The translations under genes and the position numbers were made by a program. This document shows, one piece after another, positions 25,801 to 40,800 of a DNA stretch of 64,000 bases (the stretch's first letter is position 1; the number at the start of each line of letters is the position of its first letter). Source of the DNA: Tubulanus polymorphus (lineage: Eukaryota; Nemertea; Palaeonemertea; Tubulaniformes; Tubulanidae); contig NC_134028.1 in NCBI RefSeq assembly GCF_964204645.1, positions 1,860,001 to 1,924,000 on the forward strand, given 5' to 3'. The notes under the pieces are model-generated. The model searched no databases. It was given only the letters and a program-made list of their open reading frames with translations, and was not told the DNA's origin.

Positions 25801-28800
25801 AAATGAAATGTAGAAAATGAAGGAGATATGAGGCAAGAAAATGTTCACATGAAATTTTCAAATGAAGCTCCTTGCCAAGAGACAGAACAATGTGCATTTT
25901 CAGACAAATACAACATTTTCAGGTGTTCATTGAACCGAACTATAGCGAAGTGCAGAATTTCACGGTTTTTACAACAATCAGAGGTCTTAAACTAATGTAC
26001 TTTGATTGAGTTTTAAACCGATTTGAATTCGATAATTACCTCTCGTTTTTTGAAGGATCGTTATCATAGGACTCTGCGTCGGAGGGAGATGTAAACCCGC
26101 CTTGTTTTCAGCGACTTTTATATGAGTCGTTCCGTTCGCGAAAATCGGAGTCGAAGAAGGACGTTCAGGGGGTTTCCAAGCGAAGCTCTCCTCGGGTTTC
26201 GGTGGAGGAGTCTGATCCTATTAGAACAACATGTACAATTTGTAATTTCAATTTTGATTTGGATTATGCAGGTCTGATTGTATCAGGATGGACTGATTAG
26301 GATTATGCAGGTCTGACTGTATCAGGATGAACTGTTTTGGATTAGGCCGGTTTTGCCAAATACATACTGTAATACTTTTCTCAGGTGATTTTGATGGAGT
26401 CTGCAGTTTAACAGGTTTGAATTCTTTCCTGACGATGTCTCCGGATGGTGACCATATATACGCATCTTTCAGCTGCTGAGTCTGTTGTTTATCTCGGTCT
26501 TTTTCTCTTTGTTTCTCTCTTTCTTCTAATTCTTTACTATACTGGTCTAATAACGACATCTTGCCAGGTGTCCAAATTCCTGTCGATTTCAAATATAGCG
26601 TTATTAAACATGATATATGCGCAAGACGCAAAGCCATGTTTCATAAACAGGTTCAAACTCACTTTAGAATTTTTTCATCAATTCAGTTTACATTCCATCA
26701 ATTTAAATCAGTCTCTCAGGGTCAGAAGATACACAATTAAGTGGCATTTGTTTAATATATACCTGAATCAGCAGTTTCTTTAGAGTTGATGGTCACATTT
26801 AACGATGGAATATAAGGTGTAGATGAGGTACTGGTTGTCGTGGTTGTGATTGTAGGTTTTAAAGACGAGCTACTCGCCTGTGAATTGACCCGGCGCGACG
26901 GAGGATCAACATTCGACACGTTCAGATTATGATCAGTCAAGTCGACATTGTCGTCTTTCAAGCGACTTTCAACTGAAATATACAGAATACTGATGTTAAC
27001 AGACTGCAGTTTCAACTTTATGATGGCCGGTTATCATAGCATGGCAGATCTTAGGATATCTCTTACAATATTAGAAAAACTCCTTCACCAAAATTAAACT
27101 GAATCATGAACATTTTCGCTGGCGTCCTTCATTTATTATCGAAATCACAAATCTATCATTCACAAACAAACTAGGTACAAAGTCTATAGTAGAGGTATTC
27201 CAATTAGATTTTTGTAAAAAGATTTGTATAAATATGTACATGGAGAAAATACGATAAATAAAGTCCTTATGCCAATTCATAAGACGGGTCTGCATCCAAA
27301 AGGGTAGATTCATAAGGTAGAATCTAGTGCAAATTTGGTAGACTGAAAAAATCTACTTTATCTATAGACTAGAATGGAGTCTACCATATCATGGTATGTA
27401 TCAGTTGGATAAGATTAAAATGTTTGATTTGGGGTTAAGTTAGTACCACCACTATAAAACAGACCCATGTATTTATGAGGAATACAAACCAAGGAGGTGC
27501 ATTAAAAAGTTACATATCATCATATACACTATATACACAAATATTACAATACGTAGTTAGTTTTAGCTGTAGCAGTCACAACAACATTACGTATATTACG
27601 TAAACAATAAGTGTCTAGAGTCTAAACAAACGTTTTATACTTGTAAGGCACTGAATATCATGCCTTATCACATCGCTTCTTTTCAAGTTAGATAGAACAA
27701 ACGGTTGCCGTATAAGGATCTCGATGGGTATTCCTAGATATTCGGGTAGGAGTAGAACGTAGACAGACATATACACGTTGAGGAGAGATCTTTGAACAAC
27801 ATAAATAATCTTGATTTGAACATAAAGTACATTATCTGCATTCTGAGTTACGACATGCTTCTCTAGATACATGCTTACCGATGCAACATACATTTACAAG
27901 TAAAAGGGTAATTTCAGTCATCAAAGAGAGATAAATCTGTTTTTTGAAATGATGACTAAAATTTTCTGTTTTACGACAACATTAGTTGAATGTACATGCA
28001 AAATAAAAGCTATATATATAAATGTATATGTATGTATATACGTATGATAGAATTAATAGAACGGAGGAATGACATTCTAATACCTTCCAGCGTTTTAGCG
28101 TGTGAAAGATGCATGGAAAGAAAATCACGTTCAGCTCTTCGTCTCACGTCTTCCAAATCATTCACTTCATTCGTAGTCGTATTATAAGAATTCTTGTTCT
28201 GTTCCGATTTTTGCCAAGCAGACGTCTCCGCGACGACGTTACTATTCGCATTACCGTCGGTTAGTTTCCACGATATTTTCGTCGGGCTCGGGCTTCGCGG
28301 GTCCGGTTTCCAGTCGGGTTTTTTTAGTATGGATGGACTCTGCGGGCGTCGAGTGATCTCCGAACCGGATCGTTGTCGATTCCACGGCGTCGTTCCTTCG
28401 TGTATCGTCGTCAGTTTTCCGATACTCGGAGATTTTTGCGGAGAAGGCGGAGGTGTCGGAAGCGGCTGCTGTTTCGTCGTCGTTGACGATGAGTCGTCAT
28501 TTTCTTTGTTATCTTCGTTTTCATCGAACGTTTCCTTTAACCGCTCCTGCTGACGTAAAAACATTGCTTTCCCTTTCGACATCGCCTGAGCGTTATTATC
28601 TAGAGAAAATTCACAAAAACTGAAAACAATTTGCAGTGACTTTGTGACATTATATCATGCGTAAATATAGTGATTGTGTCGCTGCTGTGTCCTGAATGAT
28701 AAGTTCAAGTTAGTCTGCATTTTTATCTATCCCTTAGGTAGCCAGGAGAAAGTTGCTTGAAAGTTAGAGTTATCAGTGGATAGTTGACATAGTGACAATT

Positions 28801-31800
28801 AAAAGTTCGTGACTAACTAATCATTCACTAACTTTTGAGCAACTGGCCCCGGTCTTTGTGAAATATTGGCCAAGTACAATATACCTATAGGGGTAACATC
28901 ACAGTACATCATATGAGACGTCAAGCTCAAGCTGTTAACTGAAGTCAAAAGCCTCTGCTATTTCATATCCGAGATGATATGAGAGAACAATAGGAGTGAC
29001 ATCCGTGCAATACCTATATAGGGAAACTGTACCTCATGGGGCATGTCTTCAGTTCCTAATCCTGTTCTATGACATTCACGTATGATCATCTCGATAATAT
29101 TATTCAAATCAGTTTTTTTCCCGATAATTCAGGATTTAATAGACCAGTAGAACAGTCAGTGCATTGAATTCCATTGCACTAGATACTGGATGGTTTCAAT
29201 ACATACATATAAGTGGTATGATACATCTCTAGTGGAAGTACTTGATTTAGTTTAGTATGATTGTCCTGTGGGACAATTGAATAAACGCAACTGGAATATT
29301 GCCAATGTGTGTATCCACAATTAACATCGAATAAAACTTACTGTTGATATATCATTAGACCACTGATTAGATCTAACAGTAATTATACATCATTATCAGT
29401 CCCAATAGGTAGAATAGCGTTACAGATGAGGTTAAAATGCCACAACTTGTCCTCATCATATATGAATTTGGGTGAATGCCCAGAGTCATGTAAATATGAT
29501 ACTCGTCAAAGCAATTAGCTCTGCGGATCTAGTATTTAGTTTTGCTCCTGGTTCCACAAGGTAAAACTATTTGAGATAAGTAAATAATTTACTGTTTGAT
29601 AGTTAAAGTAAAAGTAGTGAAAGCTGAACAAAGATTGAATCCTTGAATACAATATTAAATGAAATACTTCACACTGTCGCGCTAGTTAGCCAAATTAGGT
29701 ACAACTAGACCATAAGATAAGGACGTATAAATTAGATTTGAAGGTTCTCATTTTAGTCCATTCTCCGATGCACCAAGCCTTCGCACTAGCGAAAAGCCTG
29801 TATTAAGTCCATTCCATTTTAGTACAGACAAATTCGTACTGACCAAAAAGACTGACCCAAGCCATTCTAAATCTTAGAAAGGACCTTTTCTCAGTGCCAA
29901 ATTAGAACCGATTTACTAGCAATACTGTGAATGCAGTTATCATCCCTATCCAGTTCATACGTGCTTAAACTTAGGCTTCCTAGTTAATTGATGAATCAAC
30001 CCTAGGGGTTTTAAGTTAAAACAAATCAATAAGTTCTATCAGCTCATTAACACTTCACCACTGGATACAGCAAGGTTAAAACCACTGGATTACAAAATGT
30101 TGAGGGGTTAAGGGCCTTTCGTACTAAAACTATGAATAATTTCACATTCACCGAACAGTTAACTAGGTTCATCTTTATTTATATATAGATTCAAGAGGTA
30201 AGTGTTCTAGCTCAAGGCCAAGGTTACATGATCATTTCTCTCTATGAAGAAAGTGAAGTTTAAAAATGTGAATACATAAATATTTATTTAACAATTCTTG
30301 TTCTTTTGGTTGTGAGGGTTCACGGAGACACGTGTTATCAAAAATAATAATCATATATGTAACCCTAAACCTAATTCAAATTTCCATTAAGCATATTGTA
30401 CTGATTGACTGTTCATATAGTTTGTGCTTGCAGTTGTAAATATTCTATTCTGAGTAGAAGCGAGGTAAGCAGTGTTCTCATCATCATCATTTTCGTGTAA
30501 ATCATACATGTATAGGAATCTACTATTTTGTGAAGCCGTAATCCGCATATAATTATGACGGTAAGGTTAACGGTTGATGTTGTAATCATAGTTAAAGCTC
30601 GTGTAATCGCGCAGGGTATGATTACGCTCGGATTAAAGCACGCTATAAATTTTACCGCCTCTGGGCCAGAGTTTAGTGACATGAGATTCAGCAGTGAGGT
30701 AGTGAGGCCCGTCGACATTTTCACCGGACGATGAATCTGCTAGATCTTCCTCTTCTATCAGACAAACGAAATCAATCAATCAATCAATTATTCATATCAT
30801 TGAACACTCAAAACGTACATATTATTTTATATCTGATTGTTCAAGTACAAACCATGTCAAATATCTAATTTGGAAACAGCATAGTAATCTTAAGACAGTT
30901 GAGTGTACATACTGTTTTTTAACCCTTTCAGTGCATCTACACCACAGTGCAGCGTATAAATCAGTGATGACTTTGCTAATACATCGCATTGAGGTGTATT
31001 TTGTAAAATCTTCAAATTACCTCCAGCGCTTTCAGCTAAGAAACTACCAGCATTGAAAGGCTTCATAGATTAGCCCTTTGGAAGGATTACCTATTTTGAA
31101 GATTTTTAAGTGGAAAAACTTTCCTGGCCTCAGGGTCTTCTTTGCATGAAAGAATATTCCAAAAATCACATGAGAGAATAAGAATCTTACCTTTAGCCAT
31201 CAGTGAATCGAGTTGTATTGTCATACCGGACGAGGCAATAGAGGGCGACTTGGAGGAACGTTGAGATGTCGTTTCTGAGTTCAGTTCACCAGAATTATTA
31301 TTCACGCCGAACGACACAGGTTTATACGACTTCGAAATATTTCCTAAAAGACAAGAAATTTTAGAATAAGTTTGAAAGGTACAAATCACAATATTTCACA
31401 GTTGGATTTTTTCACTTTTTAATTTCCACTACGATTATGCAGCACCTTGGTATCAGATAATTTTTCAAGCTGTTCGATAAACTTTTTCTCAATTGCTTAT
31501 ATATTTTTACGTTATAGACAGTTTAGATTTCTTCGCAAATTAGAATGAATCACTTGATTTTAGAATAATTAATCTCAAGATCTCATGCAAAAAATGAAAT
31601 GAAAATCAAAACTGTAACGCATATATTTTCTTATTGTTAAAATTCGATGACAAAATTCAGGCCTTGATGAGTTACGTACATGACTTTACACATGAAAACT
31701 AAAAAAATGCAGAAATGGGACAGACAAAAATTAATTTCATAAGTAGAAAAATTTAAAAAGTCATTCCGTCACTGCTTTTGTTCACTTGAAAATACAAAAT

Positions 31801-34800
31801 GAAAATAGGTTAAAACAAAAAAAAAAACATCCCATTCCATATCAATGGCAACTATTTTTTCAGCCTATTGACCTATTCAGTTCATTCAGAAATATAACCG
31901 ATTATTTAGATAATGCTCTTGTTTCCCACATAAAAACTATCGTAATATTGTCGTTGTACAATTAATCATCGTATATAGTACTATAGCAATTATCTGACAT
32001 CATTCAAGAGAGAACGTTGATTATCAACATTAACCATGAAAATGTATGTCATCGTAGATCACTTTAAAAACGTAGTAATTTGACATTCATTCCGCTCGAA
32101 ACAAGTCAAATTTCAATCGAATGTTAATTCTCGTTATTCAATCTGATTTGCGCATGCTGTTGAAGAGTACGGGGTTAATTTTGGTAACGAATACATGCTT
32201 AAAAAACGACGAACTGCGTCATCTAGAAACAGACCAAACGATGGCGTCCAAATTCGATTACTGGGCGTTGGCTTGGACGAGAACGAGGCCGGGAGACTTT
32301 CGACGGAATCGGAGCGAGTCAGGCCGTTGATGGTAATACCGCTAGGTGGCGCTGCCGTGTCGCAGCTGTTATTACGAGTGATAAAACGTTGGCGTGTTAC
32401 GGGTTCAGGAGTCGGTGTAATGCAGCGACGTCTGCTCGGTGGCAAACGCGTTATTTGATACGAGAATGAACCTGTTCGAGATCAAAGAAAACAACACATA
32501 TTCCATTAATATCTGAACTCATTTACGCCTATACGATAATGCGTATTAAAGTCGTAAGGGGTTAGGCATTTATCCTTGTATGATTTTTCAGATTTCAAAT
32601 TTTCAAGAATTTCATTTCTAAACATGATCTCAATACGGATATTTCTTTTTACGCGATTCAAAAAAACAAATCAAAACGGTTTGATATCTATCTGAATAAT
32701 CATCATGACAGGGGCTAGCCAACCGTAGAGAAACACGCAGCCCAGATCCGACTGTTACATTATGCCTGATTTGTTTCCCTCGCCCGCAGTACATCATCAG
32801 CTAAATGAAAGCTATTTAATCATGATTAATTTTCATCAGTTTCGATCTCGTGCAATAAAAACACTGAATGAGAGTTAAAAGTCTTGGTTGTTACTGCCGT
32901 ATGTTCACGTGTGTTACTTGTGCACTGAATAACAAGGTAAAGGAGAAAAATGCTTATTATGCTTTAATTAATTATACATTGATATGAAATACAAAGCCTG
33001 AAACATGAGCTGAGGTCGTTAATTAATTCACTTTCATTATTCAATGTCTATTAAGAATGCCTATATAGGTATATACAATACACAAGGAAGTGAATCTATA
33101 AACAAAGAGGCCAAAATAAGGTATGGCTGCCTGAATACTTGATATGTCTTACCCAGGTAAGATACAAGGACTTCATCAGGCCTACTGATAAATAGCCTAA
33201 CTGGACAATCTAAGGCAAGATCCACTTTGGTAAAAGTTATTTGTTTTGGAATATAACATAATGAAAGTGAATTATTCAATAATATTATTTACAATGTCAG
33301 ATTTTTCAAGTTGCCCAACATTTTGCTTTCATTTTCAAGTCACATACATTACAAATGACCGTATTTGTAGGTGTGACATTGATGGTCCCCAGTGATTGAT
33401 AAGCCTTGGAATACATCTTGCAGAAATTATTTTGACAGGATAATTGCTCAAAGATTGTGCAAATGTGAAATGCTGGGCAGCTTAAATGGGACATTCAACA
33501 CTATTAATACTAATAACAGAACACTGAGGGTATGGGAACAATCCTTACTCTGCTGTTGCCCCTCAAAATGTCGCGCCCTTCTCGCCAGGCGGCGAGCTTG
33601 TCCTGCATGAAACAAATTATGAAAAAATTTGTGACATTAAATCAGTGAAATCATTCAATTCGCTCTAAATTGAGGTGAAGATTCAAACATGTTTGCAGTG
33701 AATTAGTAAAGCAAAAGCATTAATCTTAATATCTCAAGATTCAGGTTTGAGCTCATATTTGGAACTGGGCCATAGTCTAGACTTCAGACAAGTTGAACTA
33801 TAAAGATTTCTTAATTCATCTATAGATAAATTAGAAATGAATATTAACTGCATAACCTGCGGCAGGGAATGAACTTCTGAACCGCGATATTTCATTAACT
33901 TTTACGATGGCATTTTATTCTTGTAGATGGAATATTTACAACTATACGAACGCATAGCACATGGTCGTTACAAGATTCCACCGAATACTATAAACCGGTT
34001 ATAGGTGGTTTTAACCGGTACGACGACGCCATGCTGAAGCTTCAGGAGAGAGCACATGGGGTAACGCACACACATATACAAGACCTACTCTCGCTAGCCG
34101 ACAGGCGCGGGGGCGGCGGCTGCTGCTGCGTCGGTTGGAGGTGAAACCGAGCGGTACCGCTGCTGAAATGTTGCCACTGTTGCGGGGCTGTGAGAGGCAC
34201 GAATAAAATAAAGATTATTCATACGCTTATATATAAAATATATGAGAGAAAACTGCATTCCATAAGCCTGATACAGATACTGAACAGACAGACAGTGCGT
34301 GATTCTATATAAAATTCACTTATTGGCTTATTGTCAATACGCATCAAACAGCTTGGCTTTATTAGATATTCTATTATGTGGTCTTTGGTAAAAATTGCGC
34401 GCTGTCCATCTGTAAGACTGTATTCAAGGCATGAATGAACTGGAAAGAATTCAACAGATTATAAATCTGAAACCTGACGAATTGAGACATAAATCTTTTT
34501 GATTTGAATGTTTTAGATTTAACGGAATTTGCTGGTCATTTCATCAGGTTTCATGAAAAAGTGTCTGAAAAATGTGACGAAATGCCCAAACAGAAAGTGT
34601 TGAATAATGGAATAAAACATAACCTTAACGAATTCAATGACAAAACTAGTGATATGAGAGCTTTGTGAATTGTGCAAACCAGGCAGGTAGTAGAACTTCC
34701 ACCACCTTCCTGATTATGATGATTCACTTCCAGATATTGAAACAGATAATGAAACTAATGCGAACCTTTGCTATCACTTTGGTAGCCGTCGTTTAGATCG

Positions 34801-37800
34801 GTCACCGGCTGACTGCTCCTCATATTGATGCTAGTACTACTTTGATACATGTTATCTTCTTCCTCTTGTTTTTGTGCGTTGTTCTGTTTAGTTTTAGTTA
34901 CCAGTGGTTGCTTCGCGGGTTGCGTCCCCGCTGTCTTCTTCGTCGCTAATCTACGATTGTTATCGACATGATGAATGTCTTCACCTCTACAGAAAATATG
35001 AAAAGCAGAATATGAATTTTCAGTGTGATTCATCAAAATAGCGGTCTCTTCTGAAAACGGTGTCCCATTGATTTCAAATGCCAGTTATTCAAAATATCTA
35101 TGCAGATGGAATTTCTTGTATTGTAAATTCATCATGCTGGGCCTGCTATTTCTTCTATTTGTGACACAATATTTAACGATATAGAATTGATTTCAACATT
35201 GATGACGGCAAGATCTAAAGACAGCAAAAGAAAACAATGCATGCAAAAATGCAAAAAAAAAGTTGAAGAATGATAAACAGAGTGATTAACAAAAAGGTGT
35301 TTATATGAAATAGCCGAAATTGGGCTTTAACTGAATTTTCGATAACTTTCTTAGAATCATCAACCAGATCTATAAGGGCTTCCAGCAGACCTAGCTTAGT
35401 ATGAAGGAAAATCCAATAAAACTGATGAATACAGTGTGAATGAGAGTTGGCCAGACTGGACGCAGCATGATTGTACTGCATATAACCCCAACTGAACAAT
35501 CTAATCTCCACAATATACGAAATAATTACAAAACATGCTTCATGTAGACCTCCCAAAGATCACTTCCTCTGCCCGCAGTCGGTCCTTATCATAATTACTT
35601 ATGAATTGGTTCGAGAAAACACTGACCACCTATGGAGCTCGTCACATATGAAAAGATTTACCCAGAGCAAAAAACCATCGATAACGAAAAAGAATCACTA
35701 TTCAAATGAAAGAACATGAATATGTCATCTTTCAGGGGTTCAAGACAACATCTAGAATGTGAACAGTGTTGTTTGTATAGCCTACATCAATCTTTATTCG
35801 AGAAAATGTCTACTTTTCAGCTAGGTCTACGATATTCACAATATTTTAGGTGATAACCTGACTTTCAAGTGTAATAATCATACAAAAGTCAAACTTAGAT
35901 GAAAATGTAGACCTTCGCGATATTTCATTCAAATAAAGAAAGAAAACAGAACATTCAGATTGATTTCACTAATGTAGACATCAATTTGTACCTTACCTAC
36001 GGCTACAACAGCCCGTTTTATTCCCCATCGTCGTTGATTCAGTTAGCTTTTCATAAAGAGATCATTCAAGACTTAATCACAATGAGCACGAAATCCTGAA
36101 AACTGTGAAATGTTTCGTTTTCTAACGTATCCAATTCGAAATCAACTAATCCAAAAAAACTGAATCCCGAGTTCTTGTGCATGCGTGGTGTGCTTGTAAT
36201 GGTCAGCATATAGATGTAAAATACCGAAAGAAATAAAAATCGGTGTAAATGCCCTAAATGTCAACAACCATCTTAGGAAAACATGAACTTGAACTTCCGC
36301 ATAAAAATTCTCTACACTTCAAGGCGATGTTAATGAGCGATGCCCTGAAAGCGGATATCGCATCTACAAACCAGTATTATCATGGCTTAGCACTTCCGGC
36401 AAAATATCTATCAGCCATCGAGTCAATTTTTTCCAACTTTACACGAGCACCCGTGAGGTTTCTATGTATTCCACTAACACACTCGCGACGACAGTGACCC
36501 TCGCACCAGTAACACCCAACTCAACTATAGACATGTTTTTACCATATGAAATACCACAGCATTGACACAATTCATCGTATAAATGACTGACAGCAACCAC
36601 ATGTTCATAACGATTAAGTTTGATTAGTTATCATCATCAAACTCCGATAACTACATAACCGGGCAAGATACAATTTCATACCCCAAATATCTATTACACT
36701 AACTGCAGTACAGTAAGAGAGAGAGCGTGCTGCCGAGAACTGATTATTATATGAATTAATGAGCTGTTTGAATTTCGTAAGATTAATCTGAATTAAACCC
36801 TTGAGCGATCATTTACCAGTGGAAACCAGACTTTACATTGTCTGAAAGTAGCGGATTGTGTCTGATTAGTACAGATTAATGATATTAATGCCTCTCTTCA
36901 ACGGAAATTTCTAATGGGACTGAGGAAAAAACTGCAGAAAGAGATTTCGAGAGATGATCGAGAGACATTGTTAATACCCACTTCATGACAAAAATGTACA
37001 GAAGTTTCAGTTAAAACTCGTGATAGAGAATTCTTGCTTTTATACGTTCCGGAAACATGTAAAATCTCCACACCTCTTCCAGGCAGAACTTCATCATAAA
37101 ATTCTTGGCGCAACAAATGTTCTTTACGAGACGAGAAGATACACAATATCCGTGTAAGAAGATAACAAGAGAAATCCCACAATAAGTTCAGCCAAAACGA
37201 GAAACTTGAATAGAAGAGTTATATATATTTGCGCAACGTTTCGGCTAAAGACTATTAGCCATCATCAGGCGTACTGATGATGGCTAATTCAGCTAGTTCC
37301 ATACATACATTCATCTGCTTCACATACAAAATAAATCTAGCTGTTTTTTTTACCTCGGCACCGATATTACATCCCTGGAAAGCATGTGTTGATGATTTAG
37401 GCGGAAACTTATTTTTATCACTAGCCCCACATTTTCAGGGGGGTCATTGTGCAACATGCCCATGGATACAATTCTTAATCAAAAATGAAAACTCATCAAA
37501 AGCAGCAGAATTCATTTAAGTTCAACTTCATATAGTACAATCCATTACTAGATGTAAATTTATAATTCAAGACTCAAACACCCAGGATAGGTTTCATAGG
37601 CTGTATAAGGAGAAATCATTGATCTCAGTTAGAAAACATTACGGAAATTAACTTTGAAATGCATCCAGGAATCAAACTTGATATGACCCAGAAACCAGCC
37701 CTCCATTCTTGAAGAAGGATGTTTGTACATATTCATAGTGGATTCGATCTTGTCGAGCAATTAGTCAGAATTAGCGGAATTTAAGCAATGCTAATGATAA

Positions 37801-40800
37801 AAGCCGATCCTACCTTTTCAGTTCTAGTTCCAGTGTATTTCCAGCAGATTTTATCTGTTTCTGAGCGGCGATTAATGATAATCCTTCAGTGTTCTCTCTG
37901 TTTATCAGATGTACCACATCCCCGACTTGTATGCCCTCTCTGTACGCCTTACTGTTTGGATTCACCTGCAAAACATTAATATATCAATGAAAACCAATAA
38001 GAAATGTTGTACCAAACACTAGACCGCGTGTAGATATAAAATCTAACGAGCTGGGAATATCTTGTTCCTTCAAATCCACAGATGAGACTAGAGGTTTATT
38101 ACAACTAAAACTACCTCCTTAAAATGATCTGTTTTTTCTCGGCGAAGTTCATGATGAACATGAAAACGTTGATTAGATGAAATTGGTATGATACAAATCT
38201 TTGTCAAAGGTCACAGACAAAGACGGGATCTTCACTGATCGAACTAAGATATGTCAATCGCTAATACCTAATACCGCGTTAGTTAATGATGTGTCATCAA
38301 GGAATTTTTTCTCGAAGAAACCATTACAGAATAATTATCTCGCGATGTCAATCAAATACTTATAAAAAATCCTGTTCTGTGGTTGTTTCATATATCGAGC
38401 CATTTATGAGGTGTTTCTATAAGCGCTGTTCATTAGTAAATATATTGTGGTTAATGTCATTTTTAGATAGCTATCTAAAATCCATTTGCGGTTTTCAACG
38501 AGGCTTCATTAATCAACTTCAATCAACCCTCGTATGGCCACGACAATTTTTTTAAGCAATAAGCCTACATGCACAGAAAAACTTATTCGTACCTAAAAGT
38601 AAAAGTGATAATGCATATCGATAAATTCAGCGAAATGAACGCGTTATCAATATTTTAACAAGGAAAGATCAAAGTTTATTTGATTAGTTTATTTCTAGTA
38701 TGTAGGAACGTTGAAATAAGTTTATATTTAGCTATGAAAACAATAACAAAATGTTGAGCTAGGTACGAAAAAAAACCCCTATGCCGGAAGTTTCTCATCA
38801 ACTGCGCACTTCACAATAGACTAAGTACTGATTGTTTTCCTTCCTTGGTTATCGTTTTAAGCACCGACATCAGAAATCTATTTGAAAGGGTTCAGAATTA
38901 AAGACAATGAATTTTACATCATGAAACCCCTAGCAAAAAACCACACAGTCTAACACACTTAATCTGGAGCAGCTTAATCCAGATTTTGGTCTAATCCGGA
39001 CAATATTTGCGGTCCATTTGTTCATTATAGAAAATGACTTTTAATCCAGATTTCCCATAAACCGGATGAATTTCGTTGGTCCCAAATGATCCGAATTTAG
39101 CGGATTCCAGGCATGTACTAATACTAAAGCCATAGATTTTAACCTAGCAAATGAAGGTGGACACTTGAGGAAGGATTCCAAGTATCCACCTTCATGGAAA
39201 TAAAAGAATACCTGTGACATCCGTGCATAACGAGCCAGAATTCCATCAGACGGTATCAATCCTCCAGACATTATCGGATTCACTGACCTTTACCACGTAT
39301 CCAACTAACCGAACCAATAGAGAGTTAACTGAACTGAACGATGAAGAACAGATAGAAAGCTGCTAAAATTCCACCTGAAACCCCCTGTGTTTCTACAACC
39401 TGTGTACACTAACTACCATCTGAATCAGACTTCAAAGATAAAGTGATGAAGGAAGTTAAAATTGGAACAAACGGTTGATGTCGATGAACTGGTATGAATG
39501 TGTGTTACTGATGATGATATTACAAATAAAAACCACCAAATGTGAATAAACAAAAACACAACGTTTTTTTTCCAAGCGAAAGACTACAACGTTTTCAAGA
39601 ATGAGAACGGTAAACTAACGTTCTCGTTAATGGATCTGTAATTGTTTGAGATGAAGGTATACAACAGATGAGCTGATGAAGACAAATGATAGGACGTACT
39701 ATTTGATGCCAAGACAAAGATGACCTCCAGGTGCCATAACAGTGATGCCAATGCTCCAAATCCAACAGACAATGCTCCAAACCCATGCAACAGACCATCT
39801 TCCAGAAAGCTATATTCCTACATAGTGGTTCGCAAGAGCTACCCTTATTGACTAAAAGATTGAATGATGGATTCATAAAGTTTTTTCAGCTTTCATAACC
39901 ATTAAAAACATATGGCAGAGCAAATATGAAATCAACTCACACTCACAAATATTCCGTAACTTCTCAATGACCATATTTAGCAAGATTTCAATTTATATTC
40001 ACATTTCTCCGATAATCATGTACCATTTGTCGCCTTGTACATACATGCATACATATAATCTCAGTCTTTGTCAATATCAATACAGACCACAAGTCATTTT
40101 GTGAAGTATTTACAAGACACTTGACACATCTGTCGTACGCTGAGGTCGATAATTGCCTAATGAAAAGACGAACTATTTATTACCTGGTGATTTGTTTTTT
40201 GCTTATCGTTCAATTGTTCTTTGCCAAGAATGAAAACCATTTAAAATTCGGAAACGAATGATGTGAAGTTGAATCTTGAAATGACCTGTTAAATTTAAGA
40301 TAAAACTTTCAGAGAATATCGCGTTATAAATTGAGATATTCCTGATACTAAAATTGGGTTGAACACTAATGATGAACTCATCAATGAACCTGTTAACCTA
40401 TCGAAGAACAACTATGTAAATCAACGTTCTGGTTTTCAGATCTCGTGAGCATCCTAAAATACCCTTCAATCACCAGCATTTGTGAAGTAAGATTTAGTCG
40501 AGCGTTTCATTGATAGATTTTTCTGATAGGTAGTCAATAATATATTCGGTCTAACAGAAAGAAAAAAAGGATTCAGTAGCACTGAAACATACAGGCCAGT
40601 TAGAAATTTATATTTACCATCCCCCTCTTCAAGTGGTGAGGGTTTGCAGAAAGATGCTGCAAGGGTTATAACCGGTGATATAAAGCTCGGTAATGTCAGA
40701 GAAGTAAATGTACATGTATATAACCATCACAGCGGTGGTTCTAGTAAGACAGAAACTGAACGAGAGCTCGTTCATGCTCCTCATGCTCCTCGGGATGAGG

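Noticed and set aside
26341-26367. Continuation of exon 26579 through the intron with the 13-residue repeat QSDLHNPNQ
   Set aside because: A strong GTATGT donor at 26367 restores the frame into the 26217 exon. The repeat is in the intron and the frame stops soon after.
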